Shown: piece after piece, positions 46,828 to 56,741 of the stretch
How the letters are laid out: the number at the start of each line of letters is the position of its first letter
How positions within the stretch are numbered: the stretch's first letter is position 1
NCBI GenBank assembly: GCA_015491865.1
Contig: WFVD01000006.1
Location: 62,001 to 126,000, forward strand
Direction of reading: 5' to 3'
Source: Gammaproteobacteria bacterium
GTDB taxonomy: Bacteria; Pseudomonadota; Gammaproteobacteria; SZUA-140
DNA length: 64,000 nucleotides
Made by a program: the position numbers and the translations under genes
Notes under the pieces: model-generated
Seen by the model: the letters and a program-made list of their open reading frames with translations, nothing else
The model's database searches: none
Told to the model about the DNA's origin: nothing

Positions 46828-47586
46828 TCAGGTGACTCGCCAGATCAGCGTCGCCATCCGCCCGGTCACCCCATCGCGACGATAGGAGTAGAAATGTTCC
46901 GGGCGGCTCACAGTACACCATTCGCCGCCATAAACATCTCTAACCCCTTGTTTTTCCAGCTTGATCTCGGCTAGCCGGTAGAGATCCGCATACCAGTGGC
47001 CAGCGCGGGCAGGGAGAAAGGCCTCCTTCGCCGCCGCATCACGCGCCACAAAAGCGGCGCGCACCTCGACACCCACTTCAAAACATTGCGCGCCAATGGC
47101 GGGGCCTAACCACGCCATCAGCTCGCGCCCCTCGCCCATGGCTGCGATGGTCGATTCGATAATGCCAGCGGCCAGACCGCGCCAGCCGGCATGAACAGCG
47201 GCCACCGCCGTTCCTGTTTTATCGCACAACAGCAGCGGCAAACAGTCAGCGGTGAGCACCGCACTCACCACCCCCGGCCGGATAGTAAAACTGGCATCTG
47301 CCTCTGTGCCTGCGGCGCTATTCGCCGCATCAATAGTGTGGGTGCCGTGAACCTGCCTCAACCAGAGAGGGGTGCTGGGCAGCGCCAGGGTGTGCTGTAA
47401 CTGTGCGCGGTTCGCAACCACCGATGCCGCCTCATCACCAACATGATCACCAAGATTAAGCGCACCGAATTTACCGACACTCCTTCCGCCACAACGCAAC
47501 GATGAGGCGGCGCGAATATTGGTCGGTGCCGGCCAGTCAGGGGTGATCCAGCATAATCCATCAACCTCATCGATGCTATCAGGCAC
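46828..47586 (-). CDS. pgeF: Peptidoglycan editing factor PgeF (YfiH, laccase-domain)
   Basis: The 252-residue protein belongs to the DUF152/YfiH family. The metal-site motifs are present: LRQVHGTHTI, VLTADCLPLLLCD with the Cys, and AAVHAGWRGLAAGI with the His. PgeF corrects misplaced amino acids at UDP-MurNAc in cell-wall synthesis, and related proteins have purine nucleoside or phenol-oxidising activity. It follows rluD after 2 bp, the conserved gammaproteobacterial order. The clpB gene that often follows is absent. Confidence 0.94.
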   Translation of the reverse strand: MPDSIDEVDGLCWITPDWPAPTNIRAASSLRCGGRSVGKFGALNLGDHVGDEAASVVANRAQLQHTLALPSTPLWLRQVHGTHTIDAANSAAGTEADASFTIRPGVVSAVLTADCLPLLLCDKTGTAVAAVHAGWRGLAAGIIESTIAAMGEGRELMAWLGPAIGAQCFEVGVEVRAAFVARDAAAKEAFLPARAGHWYADLYRLAEIKLEKQGVRDVYGGEWCTVSRPEHFYSYRRDGVTGRMATLIWRVT

Positions 47587-47588
47587 CG

Positions 47589-48548
47589 TTATTCTGCCTG
47601 CCTCAGGTCTTCATCCAGTACCTGTAATAAGTGGGCCATATCGAGCGGTAGCGGTGCCTGCCAGTGAACCATTTCGCCGCTCTCAGGATGCACCAGCCCG
47701 AGCTTTGCCGCATGCAGTGCCTGGCGCTTAAAGGTTCGCAGCACACCATTGAGCGCCTCGCCACACCCTTTGGGTATACGCAGGCGGCCGCCGTAGACCG
47801 GGTCTCCCACAATTGGATGTCGGATATGCGCCATATGCACACGGATCTGGTGAGTTCGGCCGGTCTCCAGTTTCACCAGGAGATGGGTGTGGGCACGGTA
47901 ACGCTGCACCACCCGGTAGTGGGTGCGCGCCGCCTTGCCATTTGCGACCACCGCCATACGGGTGCGCACGGCAGGGTGGCGTCCGATCGCTGCATCGACT
48001 GTGCCCCCAGCCGTCATCACACCGTTCACCACGGTCTGGTATTCACGCTCGAATTCACGCCGCTGAATCTGCTCGGTCAGTACCTTTTGCGACTTAAGGG
48101 TACGCGCCACCACCAGCAGACCACTGGTCTCTTTATCTATGCGGTGGACGATGCCAGCTCGCGGCACCAGGGTAAGCTCAGGCGCATGGTGGAGCAGTGC
48201 ATTCAGCATCGTCCCCTCTCGATTGCCGGCCGCCGGATGAACCACCAGCCCGACCGGCTTGTTGATGACCAGCAGCGCTTCATCTTCATAGACAATATCG
48301 AGTGGAATCGCCTCCGGCTGAGAATCGACCTTCTCTTCCCGTTCGACCTGAATCTCAATCCGTTCACCACCACGTAGTTTATCTTTTGAACGCAGCTGCT
48401 TGCCATCGACCAGCACCGCGCCATCACTCACCCACGACTGCAACCGTGCGCGCGAATAGTCCGAAAAGAGCTGTGCCAGAATCTTATCGAGACGCTGCCC
48501 CGCCAGCTCATCGCCAACAGTCGCTGTAAAATGTTCCACTTCACTCAT
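47589..48548 (-). CDS. rluD: 23S rRNA pseudouridine synthase RluD
   Basis: The 319-residue enzyme makes pseudouridines in helix 69 of 23S rRNA. It has an N-terminal S4 domain (LDKILAQLFSDYSRARLQSW), and the catalytic aspartate in IVHRIDKETSGLLVV. LETGRTHQIRVHMAH and DPVYGGR are diagnostic. The ATG at 48548 is preferred over one at 48584 because the conserved part begins there. Divergent from the BamD-type genes, as in E. coli. Confidence 0.95.
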   Translation of the reverse strand: MSEVEHFTATVGDELAGQRLDKILAQLFSDYSRARLQSWVSDGAVLVDGKQLRSKDKLRGGERIEIQVEREEKVDSQPEAIPLDIVYEDEALLVINKPVGLVVHPAAGNREGTMLNALLHHAPELTLVPRAGIVHRIDKETSGLLVVARTLKSQKVLTEQIQRREFEREYQTVVNGVMTAGGTVDAAIGRHPAVRTRMAVVANGKAARTHYRVVQRYRAHTHLLVKLETGRTHQIRVHMAHIRHPIVGDPVYGGRLRIPKGCGEALNGVLRTFKRQALHAAKLGLVHPESGEMVHWQAPLPLDMAHLLQVLDEDLRQAE

Positions 48549-48717
48549 GACAAACTGCCACCCAACCCTTTTATTCACGTGCATATAAGCTCATAATCCA
48601 TTCACAAGTGATCAACCTGCGTCGTACTAACGACATATAACCACTCATGTGGTGGCCTGCCAAATCTAACTAGATCCGGCCAGATAAAGGACACCGCAGA
48701 TAACAGGAACTGAACCT

Positions 48718-49830
48718 ATGCGACCAACCAACATAGTATACTGTTTTGTCACCGCATTTTCGCTTCTGCTCGCAGGCTGCGCCACCACCAGCGAGCATCA
48801 CGCCGAACAGCAGCAGGCTAGCCAGCGCACAGCAGCCAGCACCCTCTACAGCGCCGGCAAAGAGGCGCTGAACATTGGTAACCTGGCCGGGGCCATCCGC
48901 CATTTCAACGCGCTGATCACGCAGTACCCGGCGGATAAATTTGCTCAGCAGGGAGAACTTGAACTGGCCTACGCCTACCATAAAAGTGGCCAGACCAGCG
49001 CTGCTATCGCCACTACCGAACGCTTTATCACAAATTACCCGCAACATAAAAACATCGACTACGCCTACTACCTACGCGGCCTTACCGCCTATGAAGCGGC
49101 GCTCGCAAGATTTGATCGCAGCATGGACTCAACACCCTATGAGGCCCCGATGGCCATCGAATTTCTCAACGAACTCAAAAACCGCTTTCCTGACGGAAAG
49201 TACAGTGAAGACACAACCCAGCGCATTAACACCCTTAACGAAAGAATTGCACAACAGCGGTTATTCTCGGCAAAACAGGAGTTAGACCAGAACAATCCGG
49301 CCAGCGCAGCCTTACTGGCCAAAAGTGTGATGGAAGAGTATCCACAATCATCAGCCATTCAGGAAGCAGCCATTATCACAAACCAGGCCTATCAAATGCT
49401 TGAGCTGAGCGATGCAACAGAACCTCCTGCAACCGCCACGCAGAGACCCACAACAGCCAGCAGGCCACAGCAGCCAGCAGCGACTATCACTCAGCCCGAC
49501 GCTACTGCGGATAACATGATGCCACCCAGCAATACGATCAGAGAGACATCATGGGTGATCGCCCAGCCCCCAGAGCGTTTTACCATTCAGCTGCTCGGCA
49601 CCGAAAATGAGGCGCTGCTGCGCCATCAGATCAAAAGCAATGGGCTGTTAAATGAGGTCGCCTATTATAAAAAATCACGAGAAGGGGCACCGTGGTACTC
49701 ACTGATCTACGGGAGCTACCCTAACCGGAAGGCCGCCAACGCTGCCGCTCAGGCTTTGCCACCCGCACTACGCAAGGGCAAACCGTGGATCAGAAAGATC
49801 GGCGACATCCAGGCCTCGCTCGGCGAATAA
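48718..49830 (+). CDS. BamD-like lipoprotein fused to a SPOR domain
   Basis: The 370-residue protein has a lipoprotein signal with LLLAGC (Cys21), then BamD-type TPR repeats (about 40-230) that include HKNIDYAYYLRGL, nearly the same as HKNVDYAYYLRGL of the true bamD 1.5 kb downstream. A Pro/Gln/Thr-rich linker (about 232-285) leads to a C-terminal SPOR/DamX-like domain (FTIQLLGTENEALLRHQI, PWYSLIYGSYPNRKAANAA). SPOR domains bind denuded glycan strands at division septa. The fusion suggests an outer-membrane factor directed to the septum. It sits between rluD and bamD, where relatives have only bamD, so duplication is likely. Confidence 0.85.
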   Translation: MRPTNIVYCFVTAFSLLLAGCATTSEHHAEQQQASQRTAASTLYSAGKEALNIGNLAGAIRHFNALITQYPADKFAQQGELELAYAYHKSGQTSAAIATTERFITNYPQHKNIDYAYYLRGLTAYEAALARFDRSMDSTPYEAPMAIEFLNELKNRFPDGKYSEDTTQRINTLNERIAQQRLFSAKQELDQNNPASAALLAKSVMEEYPQSSAIQEAAIITNQAYQMLELSDATEPPATATQRPTTASRPQQPAATITQPDATADNMMPPSNTIRETSWVIAQPPERFTIQLLGTENEALLRHQIKSNGLLNEVAYYKKSREGAPWYSLIYGSYPNRKAANAAAQALPPALRKGKPWIRKIGDIQASLGE

Positions 49831-49835
49831 TAGGC

Positions 49836-49841
49836 TATAAT
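49836..49841 (+). promoter_or_regulatory. Possible -10 hexamer of bamD
   Basis: GGCTATAATCC gives a perfect TATAAT 63 bases before the bamD ATG, between the two BamD-type genes. A short hairpin GAGGC-ACCGA-GCCTC follows. No good -35 is seen 17 bases upstream, as that region is still coding. If used, it would let bamD be made independently of its paralogue. Confidence 0.3.
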
Positions 49842-49903
49842 CCAACTTTAAAGAGGGAGGCACCGAGCCTCTGAAGTTTCGTTATTTAACCAGGCTGGAT
49901 CCG

Positions 49904-50656
49904 ATGCGTGCTTTATATCTCACTGTCCCCTTACTGCTTGCAATGCTCTCGGGCTGTTCGTCGCTGCAGGAGAAGGATGATACTGAACTCAGCGCGGATG
50001 CCCTCTATGAACGCGCAAAAAAAGCGCTTGATAGTGGTGATTATGAGATGGCAATCAGCCATTTTGATTCACTTGAAACCCGTTTCCCATTTGGCGTGTA
50101 TGCGCAACATGCCCAGCTAAATTCGGCCTACGCCTATTACAAATTTAATGAACCAGAATCGGCCATCGCCAATGCCGAGCGTTTTATCAAGACCTACCCA
50201 CGCCACAAGAATGTCGATTACGCCTATTACCTGCGCGGCCTGGCAAAGTTCAACCAGGACAAGGACAGCATCGATCGCATGCTTGATCTCGATATTACCG
50301 AGCGGGAACCCGGCTCGATAGAGGCCTCTTTCTTCTATTTCAAGGAGCTGGTTGAGCGCTACCCCAATAGCCGCTACAGCGCCGATGCAAGACAGCGCAT
50401 GATTCACCTGCGCAATCTACTGGCACAGCATGAGCTGCATGTCGCCAGCTTCTACCTGAAGCGTGGCGCTTTTGTTGCCGCAACCAATCGCGCAAAATAT
50501 ATCATTGAAAATCTCCCCCGCACCCCGGCGATTCCAGAGGCGCTCACCATTATGGCGGCGGCATATCAGCAACTGGGGCTACCATCACTGGCTGAAGATA
50601 CACTGCGCGTACGTCGCCACAATTTCCCTGACTACACTGCCAGCCGCGCGCTGTAG
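49904..50656 (+). CDS. bamD: Outer membrane protein assembly factor BamD
   Basis: The 250-residue lipoprotein (signal ending MLSGC, Cys18) has the five TPR repeats of BamD: DALYERAKKALDSGDYEMAI, AQHAQLNSAYAYYKFNEPES, HKNVDYAYYLRGLAKF, and others to the C-terminus. The length equals E. coli BamD (245). With BamA it forms the essential core that inserts beta-barrels in the outer membrane. It is divergent from rluD-pgeF in the standard gammaproteobacterial layout, but with an additional BamD-like gene inserted between. Confidence 0.96.
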   Translation: MRALYLTVPLLLAMLSGCSSLQEKDDTELSADALYERAKKALDSGDYEMAISHFDSLETRFPFGVYAQHAQLNSAYAYYKFNEPESAIANAERFIKTYPRHKNVDYAYYLRGLAKFNQDKDSIDRMLDLDITEREPGSIEASFFYFKELVERYPNSRYSADARQRMIHLRNLLAQHELHVASFYLKRGAFVAATNRAKYIIENLPRTPAIPEALTIMAAAYQQLGLPSLAEDTLRVRRHNFPDYTASRAL

Positions 50657-50695
50657 GAAGCCACCGTTTTAAGAGCCAATACGAGGAGTAAGTAT

Positions 50696-51220
50696 ATGTG
50701 GGACTTCTTCGAAACAGTACGCCACCGGCACTCGGTTAGGAAATACCAGACCACCACCCCGATCGAAACAGGGAAACTCCACGCCGTACTTGAGATGGCG
50801 TGCGCTGCCCCCTCTGCGGGCGACCTGCAGGCCTACCAGATCACAGTGATCGAAGAGCAGGCAACACGCGAAGCGTTGCAGGAAGCGGCACATGGGCAAG
50901 CGTTTATCTCAGAGGCTCCGATCTGCCTCGTCTTCAGTGCCGACCCCGCCCGTTCAGCGCACACCTTTGGTGAACGCGGCGCTTCACTGTATGCGATTCA
51001 GGATGCCACCATCGCCGCCACCTACGCACAGCTCGCGATTGTGGCGGCCGGCATGGGCTCCACCTGGGTTGGTGATTTTGATGACATAGCGGTTAAATCA
51101 ATACTCAACAGCGATGATGAGCTTCAGCCGATCGCCATTCTTAGCGTGGGTTACCCGGCGGAGCTACCAGAGCCGACACCGCGCCGCCATCTCGATGACG
51201 TGGTTAAATACTTCCCGTAA
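50696..51220 (+). CDS. Nitroreductase family protein
   Basis: The 174-residue FMN-dependent reductase has RHRHSVRKYQ at the N-terminus (FMN phosphate binding), MACAAPSAGDLQAYQI, and a late AAGMGSTWVGDFDD segment. It is on the short side of the family. A clear GAGGAG ribosome site lies 7 bases before the ATG. The substrate is unknown; such enzymes reduce nitro compounds, quinones or flavins with NAD(P)H. It is probably a single gene, 39 bp after bamD. Confidence 0.9.
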   Translation: MWDFFETVRHRHSVRKYQTTTPIETGKLHAVLEMACAAPSAGDLQAYQITVIEEQATREALQEAAHGQAFISEAPICLVFSADPARSAHTFGERGASLYAIQDATIAATYAQLAIVAAGMGSTWVGDFDDIAVKSILNSDDELQPIAILSVGYPAELPEPTPRRHLDDVVKYFP

Positions 51221-51252
51221 AAAAACGGGGTAACAGCACTGCCGCTACCCCG
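51219..51252 (-). terminator. Intrinsic terminator of the PII gene
   Basis: A perfect 7-bp stem, CGGGGTA (51226-51232) with TACCCCG (51246-51252), is followed on the minus strand by seven T residues (51225-51219). It lies 47 bp beyond the stop of the PII gene and directly abuts the stop of the convergent nitroreductase gene. Confidence 0.75.
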
Positions 51253-51298
51253 CTTCTGTAACCCGCCTGAAAACGACGACTCCTGCGATTCATAAAAA

Positions 51299-51715
<417 letters not shown>

Positions 51716-51761
51716 TTAACTTAAATTTTCACCACCAGTTTAAACTGATTCTATTCTGATA

Positions 51762-53396
51762 TCACGCTTCATGAAAACCAGAGGTGATCGGATAACGGCG
51801 GTCTCGCCCAAAGGCGCGTGCAGTAAGCTTTACCCCCGGTGGTGCCTGACGCCGCTTGTACTCATTACGCTTCACCATTGCTACCACCTGGCGCACCATC
51901 TCGCGTTCGTAACCGGCCTTTATAATCGCCGCGGGACTCATGTCCTGCTCGACATACATCTCCAGTACGGGATCAAGGATTTCATAAGGCGGCAGGCTAT
52001 CTTCATCTTTCTGATCGGGCGCCAGCTCGGCCGAAGGAGGACGTTCAATCACCCGCTGCGGAATCACCATCGAAACAGTGTTGCGATAACGGGCAAGACG
52101 GTAGACCAGTAACTTTGGCACATCCTTTAACGGTGCAAAGCCACCCGCCATGTCGCCATAAAGGGTAGCATAACCGACCGACATCTCACTCTTGTTGCCG
52201 GTGGTCAGCACAATCTTGCGCCCCTTATTCGAGAGCGCCATCAAAATGATACCGCGACAGCGCGCCTGAATATTTTCTTCAGTCGCATCAGGTTGATCTC
52301 CGAGAAAGTCCGCTTGCAGGGCGTTCAGAAACGAGCGATACATCGGTTCAATCTCAACCTGATGGCACTTCACCTCCAGCGCCTCACACTCGGCAAAAGC
52401 GTCTTCAATGCTCATCGCTGCGGTATAACGAGACGGCATGGTGACCGCTTCCACATTGGCTGCACCGATCGCATCAACAGCGATGGCCAGCGTCAGGGCC
52501 GAGTCGATCCCGCCCGAGAGACCCACCACCACGCTATTAAAACCGTTCTTCTGAATATAATCACGCACCGCCAGTACAATTGCGTTGTAGACCATCACCT
52601 CATCGGCCGGCAGTGGTGTAATCCAGCCCGGATGCGGCAGCAGTGGGCCGCTCTCGTCAATCTCAAATTCAGCCACCATCAACGCTTCAGCCAACATCGG
52701 TAGACGTTGCGTCACCACCCCTTTTGCGTTAATCACAAATGAGCCGCCATCAAAGATCAGCTCATCCTGCCCACCAACCAGATTCAGATAGATGACCGGC
52801 AGGCCGCTCTCAGCCACACGCTGCGCCAATACCGCTTCACGCGCTTGCTGTTTACCCAGGTGGAAGGGGGATGCATTCAGGTTGATGACCAGCTGCGCAC
52901 CAGCCGATTTTGCACCATCCAGCGCGCGGGGGCGCCAGATATCTTCACAGATCGAAAGTGCGATCTTGACACCGTTGATCGCTACAACCGTGGCGGCGGC
53001 AGTGCCTGCGCTAAAATAACGCTTCTCATCGAACACACTATGGTTGGGCAGCGCCTGTTTGAAGTAGCAGTGCTGAATCTCACCATCACTGATCACTGCT
53101 GCGGCGTTATAGCAGTCATCCGCGTCGTAATGGGGATAGCCGAGCACGACGCTAATACCGCTCACGCCCGCCTTAATCGCCGCCAGTACCGCATCGATCT
53201 GTGCAGCCATCGCCGGACGCAGCAGCAGATCTTCCGGCGGATAGCCGGTTAATGTCAACTCAGGGAAAACGACCACATCGGCTTTAAGTCGGTCGCGCGC
53301 ATCCAGCGCATGCGCTATCACCTTCACACCGTTGCCAGCGATGTCACCCACCAGCACGTCGATCTGCGCCATGGCGACGCGTAATTTATTATCCAA
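51762..53396 (-). CDS. nadE: Glutamine-dependent NAD+ synthetase
   Basis: The 544-residue enzyme makes NAD from deamido-NAD, ATP and glutamine. The N-terminal nitrilase domain has the catalytic Glu in VVFPELTLTGYPPEDLL, a Lys region at CYFKQALPNHSVFDE and the nucleophile in LSICEDIWRP. The C-terminal synthetase has the PP-loop VVGLSGGIDSALTL and LTTGNKSEMSVGYATLYGDMAGGFAPLKDV. The length is that of the two-domain bacterial type. It lies 76 bp after sucD and upstream of the PII gene. Confidence 0.97.
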   Translation of the reverse strand: MDNKLRVAMAQIDVLVGDIAGNGVKVIAHALDARDRLKADVVVFPELTLTGYPPEDLLLRPAMAAQIDAVLAAIKAGVSGISVVLGYPHYDADDCYNAAAVISDGEIQHCYFKQALPNHSVFDEKRYFSAGTAAATVVAINGVKIALSICEDIWRPRALDGAKSAGAQLVINLNASPFHLGKQQAREAVLAQRVAESGLPVIYLNLVGGQDELIFDGGSFVINAKGVVTQRLPMLAEALMVAEFEIDESGPLLPHPGWITPLPADEVMVYNAIVLAVRDYIQKNGFNSVVVGLSGGIDSALTLAIAVDAIGAANVEAVTMPSRYTAAMSIEDAFAECEALEVKCHQVEIEPMYRSFLNALQADFLGDQPDATEENIQARCRGIILMALSNKGRKIVLTTGNKSEMSVGYATLYGDMAGGFAPLKDVPKLLVYRLARYRNTVSMVIPQRVIERPPSAELAPDQKDEDSLPPYEILDPVLEMYVEQDMSPAAIIKAGYEREMVRQVVAMVKRNEYKRRQAPPGVKLTARAFGRDRRYPITSGFHEA

Positions 53397-53472
53397 AATA
53401 GCTCTCTTTCAGACCACTGTCACGCGGTTACTACGATTGAAAGGGGATCATATAACCGCTGTTCAATTAGCG

Positions 53473-54348
53473 CTATTCAGCTGGGCAGACCTCCAGGATG
53501 CGATCCCCCATATCGGCTGGCGATTCTGCAATCGAGACACCGGCATTTTTCAGCGCTTGAATCTTGTCGCTCGCCGTCCCTTTACCGCCTGAAATAATAG
53601 CACCCGCATGCCCCATCCGTTTACCCGGCGGCGCAGTCAGCCCAGCAATATAAGAGATAACCGGTTTGGTCACATTCGACTGGATATATTCAGCCGCCTC
53701 TTCTTCGGCTGTGCCACCAATTTCACCCACCATCATGATCGCCCGGGTCTGCTCATCCTGCTCGAACAGCTCAAGGCAGTCGATAAAGTTCATGCCGTGA
53801 ATAGGGTCACCCCCAATGCCAACGCAGGTGCTCTGACCAAGGCCGTTGGCAGTGGTCTGATGTACCGCTTCATAGGTCAGCGTGCCCGAGCGGGAAACCA
53901 CACCCACAACACCCGGCTGATGGATCGCACCCGGCATGATACCGATTTTACAAGCGCCCGGGGTGATCACACCGGGGCAGTTAGGGCCGATCAGTCGGGC
54001 ATCGTAATTGAGCAGCTGCGCCTTTACCCTGATCATATCCTGCACCGGAATCCCTTCGGTGATACAGACAATCACCTTGATGCCCGCATCCGCCGCCTCA
54101 AGGATGGCATCTGCCGCAAAAGGAGCCGGCACATAGATCATCGAAGCGTCCGCACCGGTCTCGGCAACGGCATCATGAACGGTATTAAACACCGGCACAT
54201 CAAGGTGACGCTGACCACCCTTCCCCGGCGTCACCCCCCCGACAAAACGAGTGCCGTATTCAATCGCCTGCTGAGAGTGAAATGTTCCCTGCTTCCCTGT
54301 GAACCCCTGACATATCACGCGCGTCTCTTGATCGATCAGAATCGACAT
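53473..54348 (-). CDS. sucD: Succinyl-CoA ligase alpha subunit
   Basis: The 291-residue subunit binds CoA and carries the phosphorylated histidine in [43 protein letters not shown] and [16 protein letters not shown] are diagnostic. It catalyses the substrate-level phosphorylation step of the TCA cycle together with SucC. A good GGGAGAGAG ribosome site precedes the ATG. The beta-subunit gene sucC, nearly always directly upstream, is not present: 283 bp of non-coding sequence and then ssb are found. Confidence 0.97.
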   Translation of the reverse strand: MSILIDQETRVICQGFTGKQGTFHSQQAIEYGTRFVGGVTPGKGGQRHLDVPVFNTVHDAVAETGADASMIYVPAPFAADAILEAADAGIKVIVCITEGIPVQDMIRVKAQLLNYDARLIGPNCPGVITPGACKIGIMPGAIHQPGVVGVVSRSGTLTYEAVHQTTANGLGQSTCVGIGGDPIHGMNFIDCLELFEQDEQTRAIMMVGEIGGTAEEEAAEYIQSNVTKPVISYIAGLTAPPGKRMGHAGAIISGGKGTASDKIQALKNAGVSIAESPADMGDRILEVCPAE

Positions 54349-54571
54349 CTACTCTCTCCCGGAAAATTAGCCATAACACTCAGATAACACCATACACATT
54401 AATCGACAGGCTGTTGAATCGCTTGAGCCTGCACCGCTAACTATCGATCAATTAAGAAAAAACAGTGGCAATAGTGTCCCAAATTTGCCAAAAAACTTAA
54501 AGGGGGTATTTCATTTGCTGCTGAGGCGTTGAATCACGTAAGGCTCTGTGCCAGTTTTGCCCCTCAAAAAC

Positions 54572-54598
54572 AAAAAGGCCTGAAAAACTGGCCTTTTT
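54572..54598. terminator. Bidirectional terminator after ssb
   Basis: AAAAAGGCC (54572-54580) and GGCCTTTTT (54590-54598) form a perfect 9-bp stem with a 9-base loop and T-runs on both strands. It lies 33 bp beyond the ssb stop and would end ssb transcription on the minus strand, separating it from sucD. Confidence 0.8.
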
Positions 54599-54630
54599 GA
54601 AACATGCAACTGACCTAAGCAACAGCCCTG

Positions 54631-55101
54631 CTAGAACGGGATATCATCATCAAAATCATCAAACCCCTTTGCAGGTGCCGACCCCTGAGTCTGATTGCTC
54701 GGCGCACCGCTGCCCTGATTTTGATTCTGCCCCGGACCACTGCCATAGTTTCCACCGCTCCCTTTGCTATCGAGCATCTGCATTTCGCTCGCCACGATCT
54801 CGGTGCTGTAGCGATCCTGACCGCTGGTTTTATCCTGCCATTTACGAGTGCGCAGGCTGCCTTCGACATAGACCTTTGAACCCTTTTTCAGGTATTCACC
54901 GGCGATCTCGCCGAGACGGTTAAAGAAGACGACGTTGTGCCATTCGGTACGCTCCTGCTTTTCACCCGTCTGTTTATCTTTCCATGATTCGCTGGTCGCA
55001 ATTGTAACGTTGGTGACCGCTGAACCGCTGGGCATGTAGCGAACATCGGGGTCTTTACCCAGATTGCCGACCAGAATTACTTTATTCACACCTCTTGCCA
55101 T
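54631..55101 (-). CDS. ssb: Single-stranded DNA-binding protein
   Basis: The 156-residue protein has the OB fold ([54 protein letters not shown]), a Gly/Gln/Asn-rich linker, and the acidic tip DFDDDIPF that recruits replication and repair proteins. It protects single-stranded DNA in replication, recombination and repair. It lies downstream of the MFS gene, and uvrA is divergent beyond, as in many gammaproteobacteria. Confidence 0.97.
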   Translation of the reverse strand: MARGVNKVILVGNLGKDPDVRYMPSGSAVTNVTIATSESWKDKQTGEKQERTEWHNVVFFNRLGEIAGEYLKKGSKVYVEGSLRTRKWQDKTSGQDRYSTEIVASEMQMLDSKGSGGNYGSGPGQNQNQGSGAPSNQTQGSAPAKGFDDFDDDIPF

Positions 55102-55292
55102 TGTCGCTCTCCCACGATTGTGATTTTTGAACTATACATCTAATTTGAATACCCCTCATTACGCATCCAATGTGTCATAACGAGCCGTGCGCAACGGACT
55201 GGCACTCCAGACTCTGTTGAGCAGCAACCCCGAGGCATATGAACCTGTTGAGTTAAGCGATGACACTCTGTTAGTGATCGCTTAATCTTTAA

Positions 55293-56732
55293 CTAATTTT
55301 GAGGCGCGCGCTTATGCACATCATCTGTTATGCCATCTTTGGCGGTCCCTAACGCTGAGTCATCGACCTGCTCTACAAACCCTTCCAGCGCATCACCATC
55401 CAGCTCACGGTTATCAACCTTCAGATAAGCGGCACCCTCTTCCGCCACATACATCGCCTCTACGACACCGTTAACCTGTTTCAGGTCATATTCAAGCTTT
55501 TCGATCTGATCTTCTGGGATGTCGCCCACATGCAACATAAAGTTGGCGAGGAAACGGGGTGTCTCCATGCTTCGGGCGACAAAGAACCATCCGCCCGCCA
55601 CCAGTGTGCAGAAGAAAAAGACACCCGCCAGACCAAACCAGCCATAAATAGCGCCACCCAGCAGGCCACCGATAAAGGCCCCCAGAAACTGCGAAGTGGA
55701 GTAGACACCCATCGCGGTTCCCTTTTTATCCGCCGGTGAAAATTTGGCAATCAACGATGGCAGCAGCGCTTCCAGTGTATTAAAGGCGATAAAGAAACAG
55801 GCGAGTAGTAAGCAGATCGCTATCAGTGAGTCGTAAAAGAAAACCAGCCCAAGCTGTGCCAACGCAATGCCGACAATCGCGGCAACAAAGACCTCTTTAA
55901 TTTTACGCTTCTTCTCGGCGATAATGATAAACGGAATCGACGCCCCCAACGAGAGCAGCAGTACCGGCAGGTAGACATACCAGTGATGCACCACATCCAG
56001 CCCCGCGTAATCACGCAGCGCAAACGGCAGGGCGATAAAAGTAGAAGTTAGAATAATGTGTAGTGAAGCGATGCCGTAATCAAGCCGCTGTAGCTGTCGG
56101 TCTTTCAGTACATTCATAAAGTAGCCCGGCACCGGCTCGGCATCCCGGTGAAAGCTGCTCTTCGCTGGTGTTGGTACCACATACTTCAATACAAAGATGC
56201 CACCAACCGCCAGCACCGCCGTCATCCAGAAAATACCCGGTACGCCGATCACCCCATTTAACATCGGCCCCAGTACCAGCGATGCGGTAAACGACAGGCC
56301 GATACTCATGCCGATCACCGCCATCGCCTTGGTGCGGTGCTCTTCACGGGTGAGGTCTGCCGCCAGTGCCATGACCGCGGCGGCAATTGCACCACTCCCC
56401 TGCAGTGCGCGCCCGATGATGATGCCCATCATGCTGTCGGCGGTCGCGGCCACCACACTGCCAACGGCAAAAATAACCAGACCCAGCGCAATGATCGGTT
56501 TACGTCCAAATTTGTCCGACATCATGCCAAACGGAATCTGGAACAGCGCCTGGGTCAGGCCGTAGATACCGATCGCCAGCCCGATCATCACCGGGGTCGC
56601 CCCTTCAATGTCGGTTGCGAAGAGCGCGAATACCGGCAGGATCATGAACAACCCCATCATTCTCAGGGAAAAGATGCCAGCGAGTGAGAACGCCGCGCGC
56701 TTCTCAATGGGGGTCATATCAGTATGAATCAT
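55293..56732 (-). CDS. MFS transporter of the YajR type
   Basis: The 479-residue protein has 12 membrane helices (about 10-395). The MFS motif A is GMMSDKFGRKPIIALG. A soluble C-terminal domain (about 405-465) resembles the ferredoxin-like YAM domain of YajR: IEKLEYDLKQVNGVVEAMYV. The substrate is not known; drug or proton-coupled export is commonly assumed for this group. A second ATG at 56717 (MTPIEKRAAF) is an equally possible start. It lies between ssb and divergent uvrA. Confidence 0.9.
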   Translation of the reverse strand: MIHTDMTPIEKRAAFSLAGIFSLRMMGLFMILPVFALFATDIEGATPVMIGLAIGIYGLTQALFQIPFGMMSDKFGRKPIIALGLVIFAVGSVVAATADSMMGIIIGRALQGSGAIAAAVMALAADLTREEHRTKAMAVIGMSIGLSFTASLVLGPMLNGVIGVPGIFWMTAVLAVGGIFVLKYVVPTPAKSSFHRDAEPVPGYFMNVLKDRQLQRLDYGIASLHIILTSTFIALPFALRDYAGLDVVHHWYVYLPVLLLSLGASIPFIIIAEKKRKIKEVFVAAIVGIALAQLGLVFFYDSLIAICLLLACFFIAFNTLEALLPSLIAKFSPADKKGTAMGVYSTSQFLGAFIGGLLGGAIYGWFGLAGVFFFCTLVAGGWFFVARSMETPRFLANFMLHVGDIPEDQIEKLEYDLKQVNGVVEAMYVAEEGAAYLKVDNRELDGDALEGFVEQVDDSALGTAKDGITDDVHKRAPQN

Positions 56733-56741
56733 GGAACTGTT

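Noticed and set aside
47664-48377. Plus-strand frame of 237 codons
   Set aside because: It is antisense to rluD, and its His/Arg-rich composition is typical of a shadow frame.
53608-54387. Plus-strand frame of 259 codons
   Set aside because: It is antisense to sucD and shows no recognisable domain.
54349-54630. Search for a remnant of sucC between sucD and ssb
   Set aside because: No frame or motif of the ATP-grasp beta subunit was seen in either strand, so I list it as an absence and not as a pseudogene.
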